64,000 nucleotides of DNA from Streptomyces sp. WAC08241 (lineage in GTDB: Bacteria > Actinomycetota > Actinomycetes > Streptomycetales > Streptomycetaceae). The position numbers were made by a program, and so were the translations under genes. This document shows positions 18,823 to 28,488 of this stretch, piece by piece. The notes beneath the pieces were generated by a model. The model saw only the letters and a program-made list of their open reading frames with translations. It made no database searches and had not been told where the DNA came from. Every line of letters starts with the position of its first letter. The stretch's first letter is position 1. Location: contig CP042279.1 in NCBI GenBank assembly GCA_007858575.1, forward strand, positions 5,582,501-5,646,500. Direction: 5' to 3'.

Positions 18823-21800
18823 CAAGGCCCCAGTCCCAGCGGATCGCTCCATGTGTGCGGATTGTGGATGTACGTCATCGGGTTTGGCGCCGGAGCCAGC
18901 CCCAGCGGATCCTGGCTCAGATACCGCGCCGACTCCGGGTCGTAATACCGGAAGTAGTTGTAGTGCAGACCCGACTCCGGGTCGAAGTACTGGCCCGGGA
19001 AGCGGAGCGGGGTGTACGTCGTGGCGTCGCGGGTCCAGGTCGTCGTGCCCCAGAGGGTGGAGCGGGTGCGCCAGGCCAGGGCGCCGGACTCGTCGACGAG
19101 TTCGGTCGGGGTGCCGATCAGGTCGGTGACGACGGCGGCGAAGCGCTCGTCGTCCGTATCCGTGCGGCGCTCGGTCTGGGAGAGGGGCCGCAGCCCCGCG
19201 TGGTCCCAGGTCAGGACGACGTTCTCGGTCGTCTGCTCGCAGAGGGTCGTGCCGTCCCACGTGAAGTGGACCGTCTCGGAAGGGGACCGCTTGGATATCC
19301 GGCGGCCCAGCGGGTCGTACGCGTAGCTCCAGACCGTGCCGTCCGGCGTCGTCACCGACCTCAGCCGGTCCTCCGCGTCCCACGCGTACCGCCAGGTGTC
19401 GGGTTTCCGCGACAGGCGGGTCTTCCGGCGCAGGACGATCCGGCCCTGCTCGTCGTGCTCGTAGCGGACCGCCCCCGCCCGGGTGATCCGCGTGCCCTCG
19501 TACGCGCGCGGACCCGTCGCCGAGTGGGCCGGGTGCCCGGACGGCCACTCCGCCTCCGTCTGGTTGCCGGCCTCGTCGTACGCGTACCGCTCCGTCCACC
19601 GGTCCGCCCGCACCGCCGTGACCCGCCCGGCCCCGTCGAGGTCGAAGCGGCGCGTCCCCGAGAGGCCGTCCGTGACGGCGACTAGGCCGCCGTCCGGGCG
19701 GTAGTCGTACGCGCGGTGCTGGAGACGGCCGCCGCCCCGGACCGACGTGACCTCCTGCGCCGTCAGCCGACTCATCACGTCGTACGACGACGTCAGCGAC
19801 ACGAAGTCCGCGACCGAGCGCTCCACCTCTCGGCCCAACGCGTCGAAGGAGAAGGCAAGTTCGCGCCCGGAAGCGGTGAGGCTCGTCCTGCGGCCCGCCG
19901 CGTCGTACGCCCACGTGCTGACCGAACCGCCCGGCGTCTTCCTCCCCACCCGCCGACCCGCCCCGTCGTACGCGTACGACAGCGTCCGCCCGTTGACCGT
20001 CTCGGACACCAGCCGACCGTAGCGGTCCCGCAGACGTTCCAGCCGCGCGTCCGGGTTCGTCGCGACCGCCAGCTCGTCGAAGACGTCGTACTCGTACGTG
20101 CTGACCGTCCCTCGGCGTCCTTGCGGACGATCCGGCCGAGCGCGTCCCGCTCGAACCGCACCGTCTGGCCGAGGCCGTTCGTCCGCGCCACCAGCCGGCC
20201 CGCCACGTCGTACGCGTACCCCAGCGTCCGCCCGTCGAAGTCCGTCTCGGACAGGGTCCGGCCCGCCGGATCGTAGGCGTAGTCCCAGGTCAGGCCCTGC
20301 GGGTTCGTCACCCGCGTCAGCCGCAGGTCCGTGTCGTGCGTGAACGCGTACCGCACCCCGTCCGGGTCCGTGCGGGAGGTCAGCAGGTCGAAGTCGGTGT
20401 ACGTGAAGCGGGTCGTGCCGCCCCTCGCGTCCGTGTGGCTCAGGCAGTTGCCCTCCCCGTCGTACGTCCAGGACTCCACCGTCCCGTCGGTGCGACGCGC
20501 CGGGACGGCAGGCCCTCCACCGTCCACTCCAGGCGTGTGACCGCGCCGAGGGGATCGGTGATCCGACCGTGCGCCCGAAGGCGTCGTGCTCGTACCGGGT
20601 CGTGGCCCCCAGCGGGTCGGTGACCTCGACGGGCAGGCCCCGGACGTCCGGGACGAGCCGGGTCGTGGCGCCGAGCGGGTCCGTCACCGAGGCGAGCCGC
20701 CCCGCCCCGTCGTACGCGAACTCCGTCCGGGCCCCCGAGGGAGCCGTCACCGACGTGCGGTTGCCGCGTGCGTCGAAGGTCTGGCGCACGGCGTTGCCGT
20801 CGGCGCCGACGATCCGCACCGGAAAGCCGTCCTCGTCGTACTCGGCCCGCGCCCGCCGCCCGTCCGGACGCTCCACGGACGTCGGACGGCCCTGCTCGTC
20901 ATAGCTGGAACGGCTGACGTGCCCCAGCGGATCCGTCCGGGACAGCAGGCGGCCCCGGCGGTCGTACGTGAAGCGGGTGGCCGCGCCCAGGGGTCGATCT
21001 CGGCGACGACCTTGGAGCGTCCGTCGACGACGAACCGCTTCGTGTGCCCCTGGCCGTTGGTGAGGGACGTCGTCCTGAGGCCGGTCTCGGGGTCGGTGTC
21101 GCCCCAGGTGAAGCGGGATTCGACGTGGCCGTTGGTGCCCGTCTGGTAGGTGCAGCGGTCCCGGTCGTCGTAGACGTAGTCGAAGCGGCTGCCGTTGGTG
21201 TCGGTCCACGACGTGATGCGGCCGTGCTCGTCGCAGCCGAAGCGCAGGGGCCGCCCGGAGGAGTTGACGACCTCGGTCAGGTGTCCGTCGGTGTAGCCGT
21301 AGCGCAGGATCTCCTGGTCGGAGCCGTCCGGCGCCGCGCCCGCGAGGTGGAGGGCGGTCACGCGGCCCTCGTCCGTGGTCAGCTTCAGGTGGTAGCCGCC
21401 GTGGTGGACGACCGACGTCGGGGCGCCGGCCCCGTCGTACTCGAAGGCGATCCAGTTGCCGTTGCGGTCGTCGATCTGGACCAGGAGCGCGAGCCCGTCG
21501 CCGTGGTCGGCGAAGTGCCGGACCGTGCGGGTGTCGGGGTCGGTGATCGTGTAGCCGTCCCCGACCCGGTCCAGCGGCCACCGCCGGCCGTGCGTGGCAT
21601 GACCGGGACCCCGGGGCGGGGTGCGGGTAGGCGAGGAGGCTGCCCTCGTCGCAACCGAAGACGACGCCCTCCGCGTCGATCTCCAGGCGCTGGTCCACCG
21701 TCGACGACCACGTCGGGCCGAACCAGCGACCCGAGCGGTGCGAGGAGTCGAAGACGCGCCGGAAGACCAGCGGCAGCGAGCCGGGGAGCGCGATGTCCGT

Positions 21801-23092
21801 CTGCGGCAGCAGGACGCGGCCGGACGCCATGTCCACCGGGTCGCCGTCGCAGACGTTCTCGCGGCACTTGTTGCTCTGGTTGTCCGGGTCCTTCTCGTGG
21901 TCCCCGCGGCTGCTCCCCGGCTTCTCCGGTTCGACGGCGCCGCCCGGCTTCCTCGGCTCGGGCAGGTGCCTGGCCCCGTTCAGACCGAGCCGTACGCCGC
22001 TGCGCGCGAGCCCCGCGCCCTTGGTGCCGATCACCTCCGGTACGAGCCGGCCGAGGAACTCCGCCGGGTCGCCCTTCGCCGCGTCCCAGGCGTTCTTCAG
22101 GGTCCGGTCGGGGTTCGCCGCCGAGGACACCAGGCCGGCGAGCGTCGTGTTGACGCCCTTGTAGTACTCCGCCGGGTGGGTCAGGTTGTACGAGTCCACC
22201 GGGCTCACCGAGCGGACGAAGTTGATCAGCCCGGCCGTGCCCTTGACGACGCCGCCGCCGAAGTGGGCCAGTTCGACGCCCTGGCCCACGCCGTAGTCGA
22301 ACAGCTCCAGTTCGGCCCGCTCGCGGCCCGTCGGCTCCTTCGGCGCGTGGGCGAGCGCGGCGCGGACCGCCGCCTTCGCCGTCTCCCCGGCCTCGTTGCG
22401 GGCCTTGCGCGCGTCGTCCAGGACCTCCCGGGCCCGCTGCCGCTTGGCCTTGCCGGGGTCAGAGAACGCCTCGGGCGGGGCAGCGGACTGTCCCCGTCAC
22501 GGGCCGCGTTGTAGGCGTCGACCTTCTTGTTGTAGGCGTCGACGGCCTCCTTGGAGTCCTTGTCGCCCTCCTTGTACAGCGCGATCGCCTCGCGGGCCTT
22601 GCCCTGCGCGCTCACGACCGCCTTGGAGTACGTCTCCAACGCCTTGGCCGCGTCCTCCATCGCGTCCGCCGCGCGCAGCCAGTCGGTCGGCAGGGTCTGG
22701 AACCTCTTCCGGAACGCCTCGGCCGCCTCGCCCTTCCAGTGACCGGAGTCCAGCTTCCGCATCCCGCCGCCGACCAGGTCGAACGCCTTCTGGAAGTCCC
22801 GGAGGTTCTTCACCGCCTCCGCGATCTTCTCCGGCTTGCCGTGGACGAGCTCGTCCGCCTCCTCGCTCTGCCCGAGCTGCTGCTCCCCGACCTGCGCGCC
22901 GAGGGAGGAGGCGGTCTCGTCGCCCCAGTCCTCGACCGAGTCCGCCCAGTCGTGCGCCCCCACCTTGTCCAGGGCCTGACCGGTCTTGTCGGTCACGTAG
23001 TCGACGCCCTCGCCGACGAGCTCCTTGCCCTTGTCGATGCCGTCACCGACCTTGTCGATGCCCTTGTCGAACAGGCCTCCCCAGTCCGGCAT
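18406..23092 (-). CDS. RHS-repeat polymorphic toxin with T7SS-type N-terminus
   Basis: Roughly 1,560 residues. N-terminal helical T7SS-signal region (MPDWGGLFDKGIDKVGDGID; LDSGHWKGEAAEAFRKRFQT is WXG-like). A linker leads to a DUF6531 domain (CDGDPVDMASGRVLLPQTDI). Many YD/RHS repeats form the shell (for example GRLLSRTDPLGHVSRSSYDE). The RHS core boundary is GLHYNYFRYYDPESARYLSQ, then DPLGLAPAPNPMTYIHNPHT and SDPLGLG. The variable C-terminal tip follows. The shell would encapsulate and release the tip into rival cells. At least five frame breaks, including one near 18822 that joins core to tip. ATG 23092 overlaps the stop of the preceding gene by one base. Confidence 0.9.
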
Positions 23093-23737
23093 CAGCGGTT
23101 CTCCCCCACCGCGGCTGCTCGGCCTGCTCGACCGTCGCCTCGTCGGGGTCGAGCGTGTCCTTGAGCTTCTCGTCCATCGCGTCCCGCAGCCCCGGGTCAA
23201 GGGCGCCCGAGCGTTCCGCCGAGTCGAGCAGCGCGTCCTCGACGTCGTACGCGGTGTTCTTCCAGGTCTGCTTCACCTCCTGGTGGGCGTCGGTGAACGA
23301 CTCCTTGCTCCAGTCGGCTCCGTCCCAGGCGTGCTGGTCGCGGACGGTCTCCCAGCTCATCTTCTTGACGTCGTCCTCGGAGAGGTGGGGGTTGCCGTTG
23401 AGCGAGTTCACCCCGATCTTGAACGAGTCCTTGATGTACCGCTCCTGCTCGGCGAACGAGCCGGCCGACAGACCGACGGCCTGGGCGAAGCCGTTGCCCC
23501 GCAGGGTCAGGGCGCGTACGCCCCACTCCCACCGGTCGCAGAAGGTCCCGAACTCCGACGTCAGCCCGCCGTGCCCCAACTCGAGGCCCGAAAGGGCGAG
23601 ATCGGAGAACCCCGGCCCACCGACGCCTGACCGATCATGCCGAGATCCTTCAGCTCGGCGTGCGCCAGGTCGATGCCCTTGGCGATCTCCGCGAGCGCCG
23701 CCGTCGGCGCCGCGAGCTCGGGTTCGTTCCCGCTCAC
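23092..23737 (-). CDS. WXG100/ESX-like helical partner of the RHS toxin
   Basis: About 215 residues, mostly helical: VSGNEPELAAPTAALAEIAK, AHAELKDLGMIGQASVGRG, GTFCDRWEWGVRALTLRGNG, EQERYIKDSFKIGVNSLNGN and DVEDALLDSAERSGALDPGL. The WEW motif in the second helix and the early placement recall WXG-type substrates or chaperones of type VII-like secretion, so it may help export the RHS protein. GTG start 23737 overlaps the upstream TGA (GTGA) and its own TGA touches the RHS ATG (TGATG), so all three are probably translated in series. Two frame breaks, near 23609 and 23105. Confidence 0.6.
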
Positions 23738-24286
23738 TGTTCCCCGTCCCCTTGTCCGTCTCTCCGAGGTCCACCGCGACCTCGTCCGGCACGATCCCCG
23801 CGACCGGCGGGAACAGCGTCCCGTCCGCACTGCCCGCGTCCAGCGCGACCCCGCCCGGGCCGGGCAGCATCGGCACCATCACGTCAAGGAGCCGTGCGCC
23901 GAGGATCGTCCGGTACGTCCACGGGCGCCCCGCCTCCCCGCGCGCGACCGCGAACCGCGCCAGCGCCTCCTCGTCCGAGAACGCGCAGATCCACCGCACC
24001 CCGTTGAAGTCCGCGGTCCACAGGCTCTCCCGCTCGTCGAACGGCACCAGGACGGCGGTGCGCCGGAACTCCCGAGCAAACGCGCAAACGCGCGCCGGGC
24101 CACCGCGATCGTGTCGTCCGGCCCGGCCTGTTCCGAAGTGGCCGGAACCGGCTCCGGTGCTGATGGCGCGCGCGTGGCCGGTGCGGGCGGAACCGGCGTG
24201 TCCGCCATCTCCGTCAGCTCTGTCAGTCTCGAAACCCGTCGAGGCTTCGGTACGCCGTCCCCGCTGTCATCCCCGTGGTCCCTCAC
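23734..24286 (-). CDS. SseB-like protein heading the RHS operon
   Basis: About 185 residues. A disordered Pro/Ala-rich start (MRDHGDDSGDGVPKPRR...MADTPVPPAPATRAPSAPEP) leads to an SseB-type domain: VARRAFARLLGEFRRTAVLV (after repair near 24070), SLWTADFNGVRWICAFSDEE, WTYRTILGARLLDVMVPMLP and AGIVPDEVAVDLGETDKG. A base restored near 23746 gives the end DGEQ and a stop overlapping the next GTG. The start is either GTG 24286 or the internal ATG near 24210. SseB-like domains often accompany T7SS/RHS toxins; here it may be an adaptor or chaperone. The 235-bp AT-richer region upstream probably carries the operon promoter. Confidence 0.6.
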
Positions 24287-24465
24287 GCCCGCATGCTGCC
24301 ATGCGCACGTTCACATGAGCAACGAACAAAAACGAGCTTGTCATGTCGGGCGGGCGGCGAAGTGACGGTCCAGGGCGACGTGGAACCGTACGGAACCGGC
24401 ACGCGGATGCGGGGCGTGCGGGAGTTCGTGTCCGGTCCGGAGCGACGGCCCCGCCGGGCGGTCGT
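24287..24465. promoter_or_regulatory. Probable promoter region of the RHS operon
   Basis: No gene seen. The part at 24310-24345 (around GAACAAAAACGAGCTTG) is AT-rich for this genome and lies just upstream of the first gene. I cannot point to defined -10/-35 boxes. Confidence 0.3.
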
Positions 24466-24510
24466 GACGGAAGGGCCTGAGGAGGGCGTGCCTCCTCAAG
24501 CCCTTCCGTC
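24466..24510 (-). terminator. Long hairpin terminator of the PD-(D/E)XK-like gene
   Basis: Bases 24466-24485 pair with 24491-24510 (20 bp, one mismatch, five-base loop), starting GACGGAAGGG and closing CCCTTCCGTC. It sits 13 bp beyond the stop of the minus-strand gene at 24523. Confidence 0.9.
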
Positions 24511-24522
24511 CACCCGACCGGA

Positions 24523-25452
24523 CTACTCCTCCGCGAAGATCTCCTCCGCCGAGGCGGCCGTGACGGCGCGGGCCAGCCAGCCGCGCAGCGTCTCGGGGTC
24601 GTCGCAGCCGGTCACACGGGCGCGGACGTCGTCGGACACGTCGAGGCCGCGCTGCTCCAGGACCAGCAGTATGGCGTCGGCGCTCGCCTGGGCGCGTCCT
24701 TCGGCCTTGCCTCGGCTTTGCCTCGGCCTTGCCTTCGGCCTTGCCCTCGGCCCGGCCTTCGTCCCGGATCTCTTCGGCGAGGTACGACTTGTAGAAGGAG
24801 AGGTCCACGGCCACCAGAGTCCTCCAGAGGTCCTGGGCTGGGCGCTTGCTCAGCCCTTGTGCGGTGAATTCGATGATCGGGTCGGCGACGTTCTCGGGAA
24901 CGTCCCGCAGCGCGGTGGACAGTGCCTTCAGTATGGCACCGATGTCCGGATCACCCGCGTGCGTGACGGCCGACAGGGTGGCCAGCGCCAGGTCCTCGGC
25001 GGCCTTGGCCGGGTCGGTGATGACGGGCATGTTGTGCGGGCCCACGACGATCGGCCGGACGCTGAGGGTGGGCATGTAGGCGGGCCCGCTGGAGACCGGC
25101 AGACCGGCCCACTCCGCGGTGGCCCGGTCCTGGCAGACGACCAGCAGGACGGTCGGCAGCCCGTACTTCGTCCACAGGTAGGAGACGTAGTAGGCCCAGC
25201 TCGCCGGCTTGGACGGGTCCTTCCTACCCTGCGCCTCGATGGCGAGGAGGAGGGAGCCGTCCTGAGCGCTGTCCAGCCGCAGGAGGGTGTCGACGCGGCG
25301 CTCGACCGGCCGCGTCTCGGTGAGGTCGTTCGGCAGGACGACCGCCTCGACGGCGTCCGGGAGGGCAGGCCCAGCACGTCCTTCAGACGGCTGAAGAGGT
25401 GGAGGTCGTGCCGGAAGATGTGGTGCATCGCTTCGTGCGGTGGGTTGACCAT
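24523..25452 (-). CDS. PD-(D/E)XK-like (Rpn/YhgA-type) protein with repeat tail
   Basis: About 310 residues. Starts MVNPPHEAMHHIFRHDLHLF; the nuclease-like core reads RRVDTLLRLDSAQDGSLLLA, IEAQGRKDPSKPASWAYYVS and YGLPTVLLVVCQDRA. This gives the D-(x)n-E-x-Q pattern of Rpn/YhgA recombination-promoting nucleases. The C-terminal region has charged AEGKAEGKAEAKAEG repeats, typical of that group, then a helical end (GWLARAVTAASAEEIFAEE after repair near 24715). ATG 25452 is preceded by GAGGAA. Streptomycetes carry many copies; some relatives are encoded by mobile DNA, but no inverted repeats flank this one. Breaks near 25365 and 24715. Confidence 0.6.
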
Positions 25453-25486
25453 GAAGTTCCTCGGGGTGTGGTGTCGAGAAGGACCG

Positions 25487-26095
25487 TCAGGTGCGGCAGG
25501 CGCCGCAGGTGCCGGGTTCGGGAGCGCGGAAGGCGCGGTCGCGGATGTCGCAGTTCTGGAGGGGTGCCGGGGGTCTCCGGGTCCCGGGGCCGAGCGGGGC
25601 AGGGGCGGGAGCCGGTCGGTCAGGCGGTGGGCCAGGAGGGCGGCCGGGCGGTGCAGGGGTTCCTGGGGCAGGGTGGAGGTCAGGACCCGCTGGACGGCCT
25701 CCGGCGTGAGGTCGCGCTCCAGCCAGGCGACGACCCCCGGCGCCAGGTGCTCGGTCTCGGCGGCCGACCGCCCCGGGTGGTTGCAGGAGATCGTGCGCGT
25801 GACGATCCTCCCGGCCTCGTCCCGCTCCCGCTCGCGGCGCAGGCAGCCGTGGGTCTCCAGCTCGCGCAGCCCGCCGGCGATCCGGCACGCCCCTCGGGGA
25901 AGCGCTTGACGAGGCTCTTGATGTCGACGGGCGCCCCGCCGGGCAGCGACTGGATGTGCACGGCCAGGCCGATGGCCACGAGGACAGCTCGGCGTGCTGG
26001 GAGAGGTGGTTGCCGACCACCGTGAACCGGGTGGTGTGGCGGACGTTCTCGTGGATGACGCCACCGGCGCGGACGGACCTCATGCCGAGCTTCAC
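25487..26095 (-). CDS. Helix-turn-helix regulator with C-terminal Cys cluster
   Basis: About 203 residues starting VKLGMRSVRAGGVIHENVRH. The central winged-helix region reads HIQSLPGGAPVDIKSLVKRF, GLRELETHGCLRRERERDEA and RIVTRTISCNHPG. A Pro-rich hinge follows (HRLTDRLPPLPRSAPG), and it ends LQNCDIRDRAFRAPEPGTCG-ACRT, with three cysteines that could bind zinc. This is a familiar streptomycete DNA-binding group of unknown regulon. The start GTG 26095 overlaps the TGA of the ATP-binding gene (GTGA). Breaks near 25985, 25893 and 25575. Confidence 0.65.
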   Translation of the reverse strand: MKLGMRSVRAGGVIHENVRHTTRFTVVGNHLSQHAELSSWPSAWPCTSSRCPAGRPSTSRASSSASPRGVPDRRRAARAGDPRLPAPRAGAGRGREDRHAHDLLQPPGAVGRRDRAPGAGGRRLAGARPHAGGRPAGPDLHPAPGTPAPPGRPPGPPPDRPAPAPAPLGPGTRRPPAPLQNCDIRDRAFRAPEPGTCGACRT

Positions 26096-26621
26096 GGGGC
26101 GGGAAGGGGTGGGGTTCGGTGAGGGTTCTTTCCCTCTCCTCGTTCCTTGGGAAGGCGGCCCGAACCACCGGAACACGGGTTTCCGTGCTCCGGTCGCGGC
26201 GCCAGATCGAGTTCGGCCCAGACCGTCTTCTGCGGTACGGGGCCCGGCTCGACGCCCCATCGACCGGCGAGCGCCTCCACCAGGAGCAGTCCGCGCCCCG
26301 ACTCCGCCTCCCGGCACGATTGTTGCGGCCGGGGAGTTCGTCGCCCCGGGTGTCCGTCACCTCGATCCGCAGAACCTCCGGCGAGATCCGGAGGGTCAGG
26401 CGGAAGTCCCGGCCTGCGACTCGCCCGTGGGTGACGGCGTTCGCCGCGAGTTCCGCGACGACCTGTGCGGCGGCCTCCGTCGTGCCGTACGGCAGCTCGT
26501 ACTCCCGCAGCCACTCGACGGCGAGCAGCCGGGCGAGCCGGGCGCCGCGCGGTGTCGACGACAGGAGGAGGCCGAAGTCGCGGGTGGAGGAAGGGGATCG
26601 GGTGGTGTTCTTCTGGTTCAC
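26092..26621 (-). CDS. ATP-binding (HATPase_c, anti-sigma-like) protein
   Basis: About 176 residues; GHKL kinase fold of the RsbW/SpoIIAB type. N box QVVAELAANAVTHGRVAGRD (Asn), G1 region RIEVTDTRGDELPGRNN (DxRG) and G2 AESGRGLLLVEALAGRWG. It probably binds a sigma or anti-sigma-like partner, or acts as a small signalling ATPase. Start GTG 26621. The promoter region is shared with the divergent XRE gene: ATP-binding protein, XRE/DUF5753 and DUF397 commonly form a module in Streptomyces. One break near 26325. Confidence 0.82.
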
Positions 26622-26683
26622 GTCACCGAGCGTGGCCGCCCCTGGCTACCGTGAACAGTGACTCCACCGGTACGTAGGGTGAC

Positions 26684-26718
26684 TGTCCGGAGCTTGTCCA
26701 CCGCTGTCCGGTCTGTCC
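26684..26718. promoter_or_regulatory. Four phased TGTCC repeats in the XRE/ATP-binding divergent promoter
   Basis: TGTCC occurs at 26684, 26695, 26705 and 26714 (steps of 11, 10 and 9 bp), three of them as CTGTCCG. The reverse complement GGACAG occurs at 26755-26760. Spacing near one helical turn suggests cooperative binding of a regulator, possibly the XRE protein. Confidence 0.4.
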
Positions 26719-26775
26719 GAAGCCCCGCCACGGGTAGGGCGACGCGGCCGAACAGGACAGACGGAGGGGTGCGGA

Positions 26776-27617
26776 ATGTCGGTGGAAGAGCCCAGTTGGG
26801 AGGTCGACCCGGACGATGACTGGGGTGTCGCCGTCATCGCCACCGTGGGGCGGCAGTTGAGGCTGCGGCGGGAGGCGGTGGGCATGCGGGCCGCCGAGTT
26901 CGCCGACGCGGTCGGTTACGGCGAGGACATGGTCTACAAGATCGAGGGCGGGAAGCGGATTCCGCGCTCCGAGTTCCTGGACAGGGCGGACGAGATCCTC
27001 GGCGCGAGCGGGTTGCTGTCGGCCATGAAGGACGACGTGGCGAAGGTCCGGTACCCGAAGAAGGTGCGGGACCTCGCCAAGCTGGAGGCTCGGGCGGCCG
27101 AGATGCAACTCTACGACCCGCTCAACATCCACGGCCTGCTCCAGACGCCCGAGTATGCGCGCGGACTGCTTCTGATGCGACGCCCGCGTACACGCGGGAC
27201 GAGGTGGAGCGGTACATGGCGGCGCGTGTGGCCCGTAAGGCGGTGTTCGAACGGGACCCTGCGCCGGAGCTGAGTTTCGTACTTGAGGAGTGGACGCTCC
27301 GGCGCCCGCTGGGTGGGCGGGAAGCGTTGCGGTACCAACTGGAACACCTCTTGGAGGTGGCCGAGTCGCGGCAGGTGGAGCTTCAGGTGATGCCGATGGC
27401 GCGCGAGGAACACGCAGGCCTGGCAGGCGGCATCGAGGTGCTGAAGTTCGAGGACGGGTCGGCCGTCGGACGCTCGCCGGCGGTGGCCAATGGAAGGCCG
27501 GTGACCGACCTGCGGCAGCTCCGTATCCTGGAATTGCGCTATGGCATCATCCGGACTCAGGCTCTCACGCCCAGTGAGTCCACCGACGTCATCCAGGGAC
27601 TGCTAGGAGAGACATGA
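26776..27617 (+). CDS. XRE-family regulator with DUF5753 domain
   Basis: About 280 residues. HTH_31/XRE domain at about 22-80 (IATVGRQLRLRREAVGMRAA, EFADAVGYGEDMVYKIEGGK). The DUF5753 sensor-like domain fills the rest: EMQLYDPLNIHGLLQTPEYA, RYMAARVARKAVFERDPAPE, EVAESRQVELQVMPMAREEH, and the end PSESTDVIQGLLGET. RBS GGAGGGG before ATG 26776. One shift near 27180. The TGA overlaps the DUF397 ATG (ATGA). The family occurs in dozens of copies per Streptomyces genome and usually acts with the adjacent DUF397 protein. Confidence 0.92.
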
Positions 27618-27823
27618 CGCACAACACCTCCACCGGGGATGTCTCTGACCTGGAGTGGTTCAAGAGCAGCTACAGCAGCAGTAGTGAAGGCGACTCCTGC
27701 GTCGAGATCGCCGCCACCCCCACCACCGTCCACGTTCGTGACTCCAAGGTCGCGGACGGCCCGCAGCTCGCGGTCGGGCCCGGCGTGTGGGCCGGGTTCG
27801 TGGCGTACGCGACGGGCGGTTGA
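27614..27823 (+). CDS. DUF397 protein
   Basis: Intact 69-residue protein. The family pattern is clear: LEWFKSSYSSSSEGDSCVEI and VHVRDSKVADGPQLAVGPGV, ending in GFVAYATGG. Overlaps the XRE gene by ATGA, so it is translationally coupled. DUF397 proteins are small partners of XRE/DUF5753 regulators in actinomycetes and are thought to modulate them (in some cases as antitoxin-like pairs); no direct evidence here. Confidence 0.95.
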   Translation: MTHNTSTGDVSDLEWFKSSYSSSSEGDSCVEIAATPTTVHVRDSKVADGPQLAVGPGVWAGFVAYATGG

Positions 27824-27847
27824 GGTGGCCGGGCGCCGCGTCCGGGT

Positions 27848-28303
27848 TCAGGCGTTGACGTCGAGTGCCGTCCCGTAGAGGCGGGAGACCTTCAGGCGGA
27901 TGACCACGCGGCGCTCGGCGACCAGGTGGGACAGGAACGCGTCCTCGTCGTCGGGCCTCGCGGACTCCGGGATCATCGCGAGCAGTTCCCGGCCGACGGC
28001 GTCCCCGGGACGGTCGTGACCCCGGAGACCTCGGCCTCGCCCTCGGCCACGGCGAACGACCAGACGTCGCCGCCCGGGACGTGCAGGGCCGCGCGCGGGT
28101 CGCGCCGGAGCTGTTTGACCTTGACGCGGTCGGCGGTGGTGGAGAACCGGACGGTGCGCTCCTCGGCGTCCCAGGCGTAGAGCATGGTCGTCAGGTGCGG
28201 ATGGCCACTGCTCTTGTTGGTGGCGAGGGTGCCGAACCGCTGCGTGCTCAGCAGCTCGGAGAGCGCGTCGTCGGAGAGGGGCGGGGCCGGGGTTCTGAGT
28301 CAT
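27848..28303 (-). CDS. PPOX-class (F420/FMN-dependent) oxidoreductase-like protein
   Basis: Split beta-barrel flavin/F420-binding protein of about 152 residues. Reads MTQNPGPAPL, then (after repairs near 28272 and 28207) a QRFGTLATNKSSGHPHLTTM-like segment, TMLYAWDAEERTVRFSTTAD, RVKVKQLRRDPRAALHVPGG, DVWSFAVAEGEAEVSGVTTV and the end VIRLKVSRLYGTALDVNA. This matches the actinobacterial TIGR-type PPOX F420-dependent group. Substrate unknown. Confidence 0.85.
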   Translation of the reverse strand: MTQNPGPAPLRRRALRAAEHAAVRHPRHQQEQWPSAPDDHALRLGRRGAHRPVLHHRRPRQGQTAPARPARGPARPGRRRLVVRRGRGRGRGLRGHDRPGDAVGRELLAMIPESARPDDEDAFLSHLVAERRVVIRLKVSRLYGTALDVNA

Positions 28304-28488
28304 GTCCGGCTCAACTCGCTTGCCCGGCAAGGTTATTCCGCGTCGCGCAGAAGTTTTTGCGGATCTTTTCGTCGCGGATGGTCGTAGATCGTCGCGGGGC
28401 GCCGGCCGTCACACTTCCCCTCCCCGCTCCGTCAGTGCGGTGTCCGGCCCGGTCGGGTCGGGCGCCGGGAGCGTCGAAGGAGCCCGTC

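Noticed and set aside
17971..24286. Prophage or contractile injection system around the RHS gene
   Set aside because: No VgrG, PAAR, sheath, tube or phage structural genes nearby; the N-terminus is of the type VII-signal kind.
24287..26100. Insertion sequence around the Rpn-like gene
   Set aside because: No terminal inverted repeats or target-site duplications found, and the neighbours form an ordinary chromosomal regulatory module.
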